Positions 41,865 through 50,059 of a DNA stretch of 53,391 bases are shown one piece after another. The stretch is from Verrucomicrobiia bacterium. GTDB taxonomy: Bacteria > Verrucomicrobiota > Verrucomicrobiia > JABWAM01. Position numbers and translations under genes: made by a program. The stretch spans positions 1-53,391 of the forward strand of contig JAQUAF010000040.1 in the NCBI GenBank assembly GCA_028687435.1, written 5' to 3'. Below the pieces are notes generated by a model, which was given only the letters and a program-made list of their open reading frames with translations, was not told the DNA's origin and made no database searches. Numbering within the stretch: the first letter of the stretch is position 1; every line of letters starts with the position of its first letter.

Positions 41865-44450
41865 TCATTTCGCCAATTTCCATTTCACGAATTTTTGGGG
41901 ATCCTTGCCGCAGGCAATCCCGCCCCCATATTGGATGCCGCCTTTGGGCGCCAATGCATCGGGACTGTCGTTATCCAACACCACCAGGCTGAATCCAAAG
42001 TCCGTCCCGCCCCGGGACGGCAAGGGAGGCAGACAGGAAAAGGGGATGGCCGCCTCATAGCAAATCTCGTAAGGCCTGGGCGCGCCCGGACAAAATTTTC
42101 GCGCCGCAAACCGGACCTCTTTGACATTCTTTTGCTGGTTGCACACGAAACGGGGGCCATCCGCCGCAAGGGCAAAGGTGAACTCATAATCGTCACCGTC
42201 ATAGGAAGCGGATTTTGCGTTATTCCCGGCATCGAACGCAATCTGGACGCTATCGCCGCCGTAAAGGATTTTTCCATCCTGAACAAAAACATCGTCATAC
42301 ACCCGGCAGGCGAAATAAAAGCAGTTTTCATCCCACCCGGTATAGGCCGTTGCCTGGAGATCGTTTTCGCCCTTGAAATCCTTGCTGCCCGTCAGCCATT
42401 CCAGGGGATGAACCGGATATTGCCCCCGCCAATCGGCCAGATCGCCATCGATTTTCGGCGGGGTCTTGAAAAATTTTGCGATTGGAAAATCAAGGCTCCG
42501 TTTGAATTCAAACACCGCCTTGGGATCATCCTTCAGCATGGCGCGGAGGGAAAACGGATATTCATGAAAAGGCGCCGGCGCGGCGGCGGCGACATGAAAA
42601 CTGTATTTCCTTTTCTCCTCGGCCGGCAGCTTGAATGTCTGCGATGCCTGCGCAAGCTTCCACGACGCCGGAGGAATGGCTTCCATCGCGCCTTTCAATT
42701 CCCCTCCGGTCTGGTTCCGGATTTGGAAATCAACCTGTTTTACGCCGGGCATTTCATCCCGCAACGGCTCCGCCACGCAGGCAAGCGGGGCAATCAGCGG
42801 TTCGGCCCCCAAGATTTTGACGCTGGCGTTTGCAAACAGCGGTTCGATCTCCCCCATCTTTGCGCCGCGCTTGAAAATGAGATACGCCGGCGATTCCGAG
42901 ATCGAAAGCGCCTGTTTGATCTCCATTGGGTTGCCATACAAGTCCTTCACCTGCCCGACATGATCCATGGAAACCGGCAGCTCCGCCGCCGCCCCCGTCC
43001 GCCAGACCATGGCAATGACGACATCCTTCTTTTCAAAAAGATGGCAGCGGGTCATCCTGGGCCTGACATCCTTGGGGAAAACCGCCCGTTTGCAGACGGC
43101 GCCGCTGAGAATATCCGCCATGGCGGCATAGGCGAAAAAGGCGGGCCTTGGCTGGAAAAGCCCGTCGCGATCCTTTTCCAACACCCCCCATCGATCCCCT
43201 TTTCCATATGGCGAGATCAAAAACCAAAACAGCTTTTCAAGATGGGGCGTATTCAGGCCCAACGCATACATTCGCACCAGATAATTGGCCTGAGTCCGTT
43301 CATCCACGGAAATCACGCTGCTGCCTGTGGGCCAGCCAACCTCCGTGGCCCAAATGGGTTTTGCGCCGCCATGCTTTTCCATGAGATTGACCAGTTCCTG
43401 AAATCTTTCCTCCCATTGCTGGGCCTCGGGACTGCTGCTGCCGCAGTACGGGTGGATGCCCAGGATGTCAAAATAAGGCATGGCGCCATTTTCAAACAAC
43501 TGTTTCAGGTAGCCGTGGGCGGAGGTGATGTAGCCGGTGTCGGCGCTGGCGATGATCTTGCATTTTGGATTCACTTTCTTCGCAGTCTCATACGCCACTT
43601 TCATCAACTCCACATATTCCGGCAAAGTGCCCTGCCAGCCGCATCCCGGTTCGGGCCACAGATCCCAATACACGATTTTATCGCGATAATGATCCACCGT
43701 TTTGGCGACATACTGCCCCCACTCCGCCATGTCGCGCGGCGGCTTGAGCTCCAGTTTGCCCGGATTCAGTTCCTTGGAAGGATCTCCGCGCCGCGCCCAT
43801 GGTGTGCATTTGTTAAGCATGCCCTTTACCTGCAAATTTCTTGCCTGTTGGCGGGCGATAAACCGGTCGGGAATCTGCCAGCAAAACACCCCTTTTTCCG
43901 GCTCCACCCAAGGCCAGGCGACCTCCTGGCTGATCCACTTTACCCCCATCAACCTCTCCATCACCCCATCGCCCCCGCAAACGCCAAAAAAAGAACCGGC
44001 ATCGTCATCCGGCGGCCCCGCGACCACATGAACGTTTTTTCGTTCCTCACCCAGCAGCTTTGCCGCCCGGTCTTTCAAGGCCACCCGCAAGGTAAAGGAA
44101 CCATTGCGCTTGACCGGCAGATTGACACGGCAATCCGGATTGACGCCAAGCGCGTTGCGGTAGGCCGGATGCTGGGCATAGGGAATCTCCACCGCGGTCG
44201 CGGATGAACCAATAACTTTTTCGTCCGCATCTTTTATCTGGCACTCAAGCGTCGCAATGATGGATGGCGTGGAAGCCTTGACAATCACCCTGAAGTTCAC
44301 CCCCTGCGACGCCAAAAACACGTTCGCCGTCTCGTCGGGAAAAACGATATTGAAATATTCGGCTCCTTTCAACAGTCCCGGCCGGATCGCCCCTCCAAGG
44401 ATGAAAGCCAGGCAAAAGATGAAAAAACGGGAATGAATTTTTGGTTTCAT
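41865..44450 (-). CDS. Clan GH-A glycosidase with C-terminal CBM9-like domain (paralog 2)
   Basis: An 861-residue secreted protein. The signal peptide (MKPKIHSRFFIFCLAFILGG) sets the ATG at 44450. Next are an Ig-like domain, a TIM barrel with candidate catalytic E267 (DLWPEPGCGW) and E370 (WATEVGWPTGS), a beta domain, and a CBM9-like module (about 640-855; PPKIDGDLADWRGQYP, YGGDSVQIAFDAGN). It shares plan and many segments with the protein at 36257, for example DILGIHPYCG versus DIVSLHPYCG and IQYGGGIACGKDP versus IQYANGIACPKDP. The acid/base context differs (WPEPG versus LGEAD), so specificity may differ. Confidence 0.78.
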   Translation of the reverse strand: MKPKIHSRFFIFCLAFILGGAIRPGLLKGAEYFNIVFPDETANVFLASQGVNFRVIVKASTPSIIATLECQIKDADEKVIGSSATAVEIPYAQHPAYRNALGVNPDCRVNLPVKRNGSFTLRVALKDRAAKLLGEERKNVHVVAGPPDDDAGSFFGVCGGDGVMERLMGVKWISQEVAWPWVEPEKGVFCWQIPDRFIARQQARNLQVKGMLNKCTPWARRGDPSKELNPGKLELKPPRDMAEWGQYVAKTVDHYRDKIVYWDLWPEPGCGWQGTLPEYVELMKVAYETAKKVNPKCKIIASADTGYITSAHGYLKQLFENGAMPYFDILGIHPYCGSSSPEAQQWEERFQELVNLMEKHGGAKPIWATEVGWPTGSSVISVDERTQANYLVRMYALGLNTPHLEKLFWFLISPYGKGDRWGVLEKDRDGLFQPRPAFFAYAAMADILSGAVCKRAVFPKDVRPRMTRCHLFEKKDVVIAMVWRTGAAAELPVSMDHVGQVKDLYGNPMEIKQALSISESPAYLIFKRGAKMGEIEPLFANASVKILGAEPLIAPLACVAEPLRDEMPGVKQVDFQIRNQTGGELKGAMEAIPPASWKLAQASQTFKLPAEEKRKYSFHVAAAAPAPFHEYPFSLRAMLKDDPKAVFEFKRSLDFPIAKFFKTPPKIDGDLADWRGQYPVHPLEWLTGSKDFKGENDLQATAYTGWDENCFYFACRVYDDVFVQDGKILYGGDSVQIAFDAGNNAKSASYDGDDYEFTFALAADGPRFVCNQQKNVKEVRFAARKFCPGAPRPYEICYEAAIPFSCLPPLPSRGGTDFGFSLVVLDNDSPDALAPKGGIQYGGGIACGKDPQKFVKWKLAK

Positions 44451-44506
44451 AAAAAATTTCGAAGTGAAATAAAGATGCGGCATGGGTTGAGCGCCGGGTG
44501 AAATTC

Positions 44507-44589
44507 ACATCGATAAACAGGATTAACAGGATCAAATCCAAATCCGTTCATGCGATTTTTATCATCCCATTCATCCTGTTCATCGATGT
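44507..44589. repeat. Inverted pair of 9-base periodic repeats
   Basis: ACATCGATAAACAGGAT (44507-44523) pairs with ATCCTGTTCATCGATGT (44573-44589), 16 of 17. It lies in the 187-bp gap between the NHL gene and the GH-A gene. Same class as 16664-16742. Confidence 0.7.
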
Positions 44590-44637
44590 TCAACAGATTA
44601 GCCTCCATGACAAAACGCATTGATCGGCAAAGTTTCA

Positions 44638-45714
44638 TCAAAATTTCCTCATCCGGTAAACCTTGGTCACCCCACGGTCATGATAGAAGCCGCCCTTGCC
44701 GGAAAACTCGCTGACGTAAATCCTCCGCTCCGGCCCCAGGGCAATTCCGCCTATCCGCGCGGGATGCGACAGGGGCTCAAACTCACAAACAAATCTGCCG
44801 TTGGGATCAAAAACCTGCAGCCGCCGGTTTCCGCCATCGGAAACAACCAGGCAACCATCGGCATCGACGGCAAGGCTTGTCACCGATTTGAACTGCCCCT
44901 CCCATTCGCCAAAAGCGCCGCCCAACACGCCGTCCTTTCCCCAATCGCGGGCCGTCGCGCCATCCGGCGCCAGTTTGACAACCTTGCAAACCAGATGCGG
45001 CGGCGAATACTCGCCGCCCGCCACATAAATGAACCCTTTGCCATCCACCGCGATGGCATACGGATACATGCCATCAAGCTTTCCCCCTCCCTTCCACTCC
45101 CCCGTTTGCGAATCGATCTTCTGCCACCTCTTGTTGCCCAGATCCGCCACATAAAGATTCCCCTCATGATAAGCCACCCCCCCGGGAAAACGAAACTCTC
45201 CATTGCCGCCGCCGGCATCCATCATGCGATCCCCATTGCGATCCTCGTTGATCCCCGCCGCCCCGCGTTTCCCAAAAGAGACATCCAGTTTTCCATTTTT
45301 TGAAAACTTCATGATCCGCGAATTCCGCTCGTCAGCCACATAAACATTCATTTTTTCGTCAACCGCAATTCCAGTCGGCCCCTTGTACCGGTCGGCGCCA
45401 GAAAACTCGCCGTCGCCAATCCCATGCGGATTGCCATCGCCGTCGGTGTCGGCGTTTCCAATCACCCCTTTGTCCCCAAAGGTCAGGTCGGGTTCGCCAT
45501 CGGGCTGGTACTTGCATACCACCTTTTTCCGCAACTCAGTGGCCAACAAGCTCCCATCCTCCGCAACCGCCAGATGCCACGGCTGTTCCGTGGAAAAAGA
45601 AACGCTCAACAGCGTAAAATCCGCCTCCACCGCAGCCAGATTTCCGGCAATGCTTGAAAGCACCATCCACCAAAACACCAACAACCCAGAGGCGTTCATC
45701 AAACATTTCATCAT
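44638..45714 (-). CDS. Exported NHL-repeat beta-propeller
   Basis: A 358-residue protein with a signal peptide (about 1-29) and NHL-type repeats: WHLAVAEDGSLLATE, GPTGIAVDEKMNVYVADERNSRIMKF, FPGGVAYHEGNLYVADLGNKRWQKI, PYAIAVDGKGFIYVAGGEYS, VTSLAVDADGCLVVSDGGNRRLQVFD and a last RIGGIALGPERRIYVSEF. NHL propellers bind other proteins or ligands, and some are lyases. Its start codon overlaps the stop of the GH123-like gene (ATGA), so it is translationally coupled to it and may assist that enzyme outside the cytoplasm. Confidence 0.85.
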   Translation of the reverse strand: MMKCLMNASGLLVFWWMVLSSIAGNLAAVEADFTLLSVSFSTEQPWHLAVAEDGSLLATELRKKVVCKYQPDGEPDLTFGDKGVIGNADTDGDGNPHGIGDGEFSGADRYKGPTGIAVDEKMNVYVADERNSRIMKFSKNGKLDVSFGKRGAAGINEDRNGDRMMDAGGGNGEFRFPGGVAYHEGNLYVADLGNKRWQKIDSQTGEWKGGGKLDGMYPYAIAVDGKGFIYVAGGEYSPPHLVCKVVKLAPDGATARDWGKDGVLGGAFGEWEGQFKSVTSLAVDADGCLVVSDGGNRRLQVFDPNGRFVCEFEPLSHPARIGGIALGPERRIYVSEFSGKGGFYHDRGVTKVYRMRKF

Positions 45715-48700
45715 TCGTTCTTTCCGTTACAGACCTTCTCTACAGGAGACTTCCCAGCCGGGCATAACGCCATCGCCTTTTCGATTGCACCGGCAATCCG
45801 CGCCCGCCATTGATACACGGCCTCCGGCTCCCTTGCAATCTCCGGCTCTTTTCCACATTGCATGAAAGATGAAACAATTTCATCAGGTATTTGAAGCAAT
45901 TTCTCGTTTTCATCCGCGAACTTCTTGCCATTGCCTGTTTTTTTCAATTGATCCAGATACATCTTGAGGATTGCCATGTACTCGTAATCCTCAATTCCAT
46001 CCCGCAACGACTCAAGCCGGATGGAAGAAAACACATTTTTATCCCCAAGCAATGGATAGATCAACACACCGTTTCCGGGAGAAAAAACCTCGCTTGCCTT
46101 GACATCTTCCCAAAAACAATCGGTATTTTCGATTTTGACAAGATTTCCGCCCCAGTAATCCGCCGCCCAAAACACAAAACCATCCAACTTTTCCCTCCAA
46201 ATCCTCCAAGGGGTCAAGCGAACTTCCATAAACGATCTTTTGACAGCGTCGCGATTGTACAACAATGACGGCGCCCCATAGACCCAAACCTCCTCTCCGG
46301 ATTTTTGCCTCTCTTTTATAAATTGAACGTTGGCAGGGTCCTTCCAGCAATCCTCATAAGCCGGGCACCAGATATCGCACGAACCAACAAGCTCCGGGAT
46401 CAAGGCTCTTGTGCCAATAGCCATTCTCTTTATCTTTGGATTCGCCTCACGAATGATTCGCGCCATCTCTTGTATGGCGCCGACCGATCGTTTCCAAGGT
46501 TCATCCCAAAGATAAACATACCCCTCCGACAAACAGCCCTTGGCATTCAGATACTCGGCATAATCCCGAAAATATCGGATCAGATGCTCACGCTCGCCCG
46601 GTTCCATTTTCACCGGGATATGATCCGGATAACGATATCGGCAGACCGCCGGAGGACACGAATAAGGGAGATACCATGGAAATTCCATGAAAAAAGCGTT
46701 CATCCCCCGATTCCGATAGTTCTCCAATCGTGCTTCCAACAGGGGTTTGACATCCGCAAACTCTTTCGGCTTGTGACTTTTGATTTCCGGATACCCCACA
46801 AAACCGGGAGACATCCTGTATTCCAGCAAGAGTTCGCGCAATTCCGGGCGCAATCCCCCAACCCGTGTTCGCAAAAGATGCCTGCGCGGCAGCATAAAAT
46901 TCCACACATTAACCTTTATCTTCGTTTCCCAGGAATGCATCCCCTTGGGTTTGACAGTCAGTTTCCCCCTATAAACCCCTCCCGGCACATCCTCGGGAAC
47001 ACAAACATCCACCCATACAGGTTGAACGCTCCCCTTTGACACGGAAAACTTGTCCATCTTTAAAAGCGGATCGGGGACGTCCCCCGCCCATTTGGTTTTT
47101 ATGTATCCCACCGGATAAATATGAACATTCTCACTTTGAATGGATTTTTTATTTCCCATCAAATCCCCGCATTTCACTTCAACATCCTTTAAATCCTCTT
47201 TAAACGGGAGAATCAACAACTGGGCGCCCTCATGCTCCTTCCGGCACAGGGATATCTCAATTTCCCCGGCCATTTCCCTTTGCCTGGCATCCTTGCGAAA
47301 AATTCTTTCCATTGGGCTGGCTTTCATCACACAATATTCAGGCGTTTCCGTCCCGCAAATCTGGGCGGCGCGGCAGCAAGCCGCCGCCTGCATCGAGTCT
47401 TCCTTTAACCGGTCCAGCCCCTCCCTAGCAGCATCCAAATCCCCTGCCAAACGTTGCCATGTCACCAACCGATCCCTGGCGCCTTCGGTCGTCTTTAACC
47501 TGCGGTCCAATTCCTCCAGTTTTTGTTTTGCCTCCGTCCGCCGCTTCAGAATTTTCCGCCAAACCGGCATGTTTATAAAACGGCGATCATCATCCCACTG
47601 TTTGGAGCATTCTCCAAACGCCTGACGCGCATCACAAAGCTGTTTGCCAAGCGCAGCCATGGCCAATTCAAAACGAAAATCGTCTTTCACCCCCTTGATC
47701 AGACCAAAACGATCCGGACAATGAAAACCGCCATACGGGCACGACCAGCAGCTGAACTCAGGAATCCGCCGCTCGGCGCGGCAAAAATTCATGCGCCATA
47801 TGCCGCCATAGGAAGACTCCAGCGCATTGAACGGAATGGCCGCTTCCACATTCCATCCGCCGGCATTGCGCCCGGCAGCCGATTGCAGCCCTTTGGCATC
47901 CCATCCCTTGTCCACCTCAAACCTCCCCCCCCTCAACACATAAACCTCATCCAACACCGTCCCCAACGGATTGATTGCAAAATGACAATACCGGTCTTTC
48001 ATGCCAAGGCTGGCAAAAATTTCCACGCAATCATCGGTCCAAACATCCATGTCCCGGATTTTTACCCGCGCCTCAACACCTCTTATCTGCGATTCTTTGC
48101 AAACAAAGGCAACATACAGATTTTTATCGTCATAACAGATCCGCACCGATGTCTGCTCCACTGCCTTTCCAGTTCCATCGTTCAACAAAAAATCCGAAAG
48201 TGGTTTTTGCAAATTCCAACAGGGGTCATCCACAACCCCATCAATGGTTGGCGGAGTCTGCGCAAAAGCGATTTCCGCCTCCGGAAGAAAGCTTCTTTCG
48301 CCATCCCCTTTTTTGCGAACATGGACGCAACAAGAGCCCACTTCGGACGCCGAGAGTTCGCGGTTAAACAACATGAAAGAACCTACGGCGCCGTGAAAGA
48401 ACAACGATCCGGCCGTTCCCGCGCCAAGAATCAGGCTCCGATCAAGACAATTGATTTTATAATCGAACGAATCTTCCACCGCTGTCTTTCCAAAATAAAC
48501 CCCATCCTTATAACAAACAATCGCCCTCCTTAAGCTTGAATAGGTGAAAGCCACATGCAGCCATTTTCCCGGAGTATAAGGAATTTTCGGGGTTGAAACC
48601 CAACGATTGCCAATAAGAAGCTGCCCTTCAATCGTCCCATCGGGACGGGTGCGAAGCAAATAGGACGCTTCTTTTCTGAAAATATTCGAGTACGCCGTCG

Positions 48701-49055
48701 GCTGCTCCAGCGGCATGACCCAAATTGAGGCGCTGAACGCGTCGTCAAAATCAAACTTGGCATACCGTCCGCAATCGACAAAATCGCTCTTTCCATTGAA
48801 ACGCAAGGCCTTTCCCGCAGGCCCATCTGTCCAGCCGGATGCGGCCTGGCCCGCCTCCAATATATATTCAGTCGCATCCACCGCGTCTTTCACCTTATTT
48901 CCGCCCCCCGCGTCCATTTCCAAGCGAAAAACAAGCCCCGGTGGAAAAGGAAAATTTGTCCCGGCTTTCGCCCGGAAACAAAAGGGGCAAAAAGCCGATC
49001 CAAGGAACAAAACAAACAGAAAATTTCGAGTCCCATTGAGAGTCTTTGAATTCAT
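45711..49055 (-). CDS. Secreted LamG + CBM9-like + GH123/DUF4091 enzyme (paralog 2)
   Basis: A 1114-residue exported protein with the same domain order as the protein at 29025 and extended identical stretches (for example YVYLWDEPWKRS and SIRLESLRDGIEDYEY). The adjacent catalytic pair is D851-E852. Signal peptide MNSKTLNGTRNFLFVLFLGS; the ATG at 49055 has AAGGAC nine bases upstream and is preferred to the one at 49082. The LamG domain is at about 35-235, the CBM9-like domain at 255-455, then a helical linker and the DUF4091 part. It heads the unit with the NHL propeller, the GH-A enzyme and a pseudopilin. Likely activity: beta-N-acetylgalactosaminidase-like. Confidence 0.82.
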   Translation of the reverse strand: MNSKTLNGTRNFLFVLFLGSAFCPFCFRAKAGTNFPFPPGLVFRLEMDAGGGNKVKDAVDATEYILEAGQAASGWTDGPAGKALRFNGKSDFVDCGRYAKFDFDDAFSASIWVMPLEQPTAYSNIFRKEASYLLRTRPDGTIEGQLLIGNRWVSTPKIPYTPGKWLHVAFTYSSLRRAIVCYKDGVYFGKTAVEDSFDYKINCLDRSLILGAGTAGSLFFHGAVGSFMLFNRELSASEVGSCCVHVRKKGDGERSFLPEAEIAFAQTPPTIDGVVDDPCWNLQKPLSDFLLNDGTGKAVEQTSVRICYDDKNLYVAFVCKESQIRGVEARVKIRDMDVWTDDCVEIFASLGMKDRYCHFAINPLGTVLDEVYVLRGGRFEVDKGWDAKGLQSAAGRNAGGWNVEAAIPFNALESSYGGIWRMNFCRAERRIPEFSCWSCPYGGFHCPDRFGLIKGVKDDFRFELAMAALGKQLCDARQAFGECSKQWDDDRRFINMPVWRKILKRRTEAKQKLEELDRRLKTTEGARDRLVTWQRLAGDLDAAREGLDRLKEDSMQAAACCRAAQICGTETPEYCVMKASPMERIFRKDARQREMAGEIEISLCRKEHEGAQLLILPFKEDLKDVEVKCGDLMGNKKSIQSENVHIYPVGYIKTKWAGDVPDPLLKMDKFSVSKGSVQPVWVDVCVPEDVPGGVYRGKLTVKPKGMHSWETKIKVNVWNFMLPRRHLLRTRVGGLRPELRELLLEYRMSPGFVGYPEIKSHKPKEFADVKPLLEARLENYRNRGMNAFFMEFPWYLPYSCPPAVCRYRYPDHIPVKMEPGEREHLIRYFRDYAEYLNAKGCLSEGYVYLWDEPWKRSVGAIQEMARIIREANPKIKRMAIGTRALIPELVGSCDIWCPAYEDCWKDPANVQFIKERQKSGEEVWVYGAPSLLYNRDAVKRSFMEVRLTPWRIWREKLDGFVFWAADYWGGNLVKIENTDCFWEDVKASEVFSPGNGVLIYPLLGDKNVFSSIRLESLRDGIEDYEYMAILKMYLDQLKKTGNGKKFADENEKLLQIPDEIVSSFMQCGKEPEIAREPEAVYQWRARIAGAIEKAMALCPAGKSPVEKVCNGKNE

Positions 49056-49234
49056 CTCTGCGTCCTTCTTTTCATTCCACACACAATCCTTTCAATCATC
49101 CGCTTTTGCTGAGGCAGCGATATATCCACAAGCCGCACCTCATGCCATCCGCCTTTGTCCGCGCCAGCCAGCCCTCCCGCGGCATTTCCCCGAAAGCGGC
49201 ACACCGGCCCGGCATGGAAACCAAAAACGCTCAT
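49052..49234 (-). CDS. Small ORF coupled to the GH123 gene (doubtful)
   Basis: Sixty codons, product rich in Gly/Arg at the front, then GGWHEVRLVDISLPQQKRMI. The stop overlaps the ATG of the GH123 gene as ATGA, the same coupling used elsewhere in this window. Unrecognised. It may be a real leader peptide, the tail of a gene truncated near the IS256 remnant, or chance. Confidence 0.25.
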   Translation of the reverse strand: MSVFGFHAGPVCRFRGNAAGGLAGADKGGWHEVRLVDISLPQQKRMIERIVCGMKRRTQR

Positions 49235-49265
49235 GCCCTCATTCTACACCCTGCCGCCCTCCCCG

Positions 49266-49305
49266 GCTACCACGGTATTGACTTTGTTCAATGCCCTTTT
49301 AACCC
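49266..49305. repeat. 40-base dispersed repeat, copy 2
   Basis: Matches 33734-33773 at 37 of 40 positions in the same orientation. It ends about 20 bp before the IS256 remnant. Confidence 0.7.
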
Positions 49306-49324
49306 CAAGCTATGGGTGATATGA

Positions 49325-49590
49325 CGCAGGCGGGCGCACACCAGCATCAGTGCGCTGCGCCCATTCGGAAACTTGCTTGCCCTTCTCTCGGGCGGTCTCG
49401 GCGTTTTCCTGGCTGTGAATGGCCTTGAGCATGGCCGCCACCTCGCGAACACGGCTCTTGGTCACCGCGAAAACATTGCGATGGAAGTGAACCTGGCAGC
49501 GTTGCCATAGCGCCCTTGGATAGATTTCCGCCACCGCCTGGACAACCCCAGACAATCCAGCCGAAACGATCCATATGGCATGATGCCTAT
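49325..49590 (-). pseudogene. IS256-family (mutator-type) transposase remnant
   Basis: About 90 codons match the middle of IS256-type transposases: GVVQAVAEIYPRALWQRCQV, HFHRNVFAV and an AREKGKQVSEWAQ helix. The usual VSD-H motif reads VSAGL, so a catalytic Asp is lost. Both the N-terminal and C-terminal thirds are absent. The fragment stops exactly where the hipBA operator region begins. It marks past transposition at the edge of the toxin-antitoxin module. Confidence 0.75.
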
Positions 49591-49750
49591 GGTTGCCAAT
49601 TACCAATAAGTTTATAAATTAATGAATATTGGTAATAGGCAACCATCATTTTGAAAGATTCGTCCGAATGGAACTTGCGTTTTTATGAATGAGTGGTAGT
49701 ATATAGCCAATGGAACAGGTAAAAGACATTGTTAATGGTAATAGGCAACC
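49591..49750 (+). promoter_or_regulatory. Triple operator of the hipBA-like module
   Basis: Three copies of a 14-base pseudo-palindrome with GGTT and TACC half-sites: 49591-49604 (GGTTGCCAATTACC), 49631-49644 and 49737-49750 (both GGTAATAGGCAACC). The first two form a larger inverted repeat (49591-49608 with 49627-49644, 17 of 18). The third lies inside the antitoxin gene, 27 bases after its ATG. Spacing and half-site design resemble HipB sites in E. coli, which differ in sequence. Confidence 0.65.
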
Positions 49751-50054
49751 TGCTGATAGTGAATCTGCACGGCTTCTCATTGCGCGACGGGTGCGCCAAC
49801 TTCGACTTCAGGCGCGATGGACTCAGGCAGAGTTCGCCAAGCGTGCCGGCATTCCTTGGGAGACCTATCGCCGGTTTGAAGCCAATGGACAAATCCAGTT
49901 TTGCCGACTGTGCAGAGTGGCTATGGTTTTGGGGCGGTTGGGTGATTTTGGGGCGTTCCTTGAGCCCCCTGCCCTGGCCTCCCTTGAACAGTACGAGCAG
50001 GTGGCAGCAAAAATACCATTGCGCATCAGGCATCGAAAGACACTTCCAGCGTAA
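49710..50054 (+). CDS. HipB-like antitoxin, XRE-family DNA-binding protein
   Basis: A 114-residue protein with one XRE helix-turn-helix (about 24-75; RRVRQLRLQARWTQAEFAKRAGIPWETYRRFEANG). The C-terminal tail (about 85-114) is basic. It is five bases upstream of the HipA-like gene in the same direction, as in hipBA pairs, and repeated operator sites flank and enter its 5' end, consistent with autorepression by the antitoxin alone or in complex. No strong ribosome site precedes the ATG at 49710, and later starts would cut into the helix-turn-helix. Confidence 0.85.
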   Translation: MEQVKDIVNGNRQPADSESARLLIARRVRQLRLQARWTQAEFAKRAGIPWETYRRFEANGQIQFCRLCRVAMVLGRLGDFGAFLEPPALASLEQYEQVAAKIPLRIRHRKTLPA

Positions 50055-50059
50055 AACTC

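Noticed and set aside
41895..44207. 770-codon open frame on the plus strand
   Set aside because: It is antisense to the GH-A/CBM9 enzyme gene; the product is Arg/His/Pro-rich with no recognisable domain, as expected of a shadow frame in GC-rich DNA.
29025..49055. Bacteroidetes-style PUL with SusC/SusD
   Set aside because: No TonB-dependent transporter or SusD-like lipoprotein is encoded; the locus depends on other transport genes not seen here.
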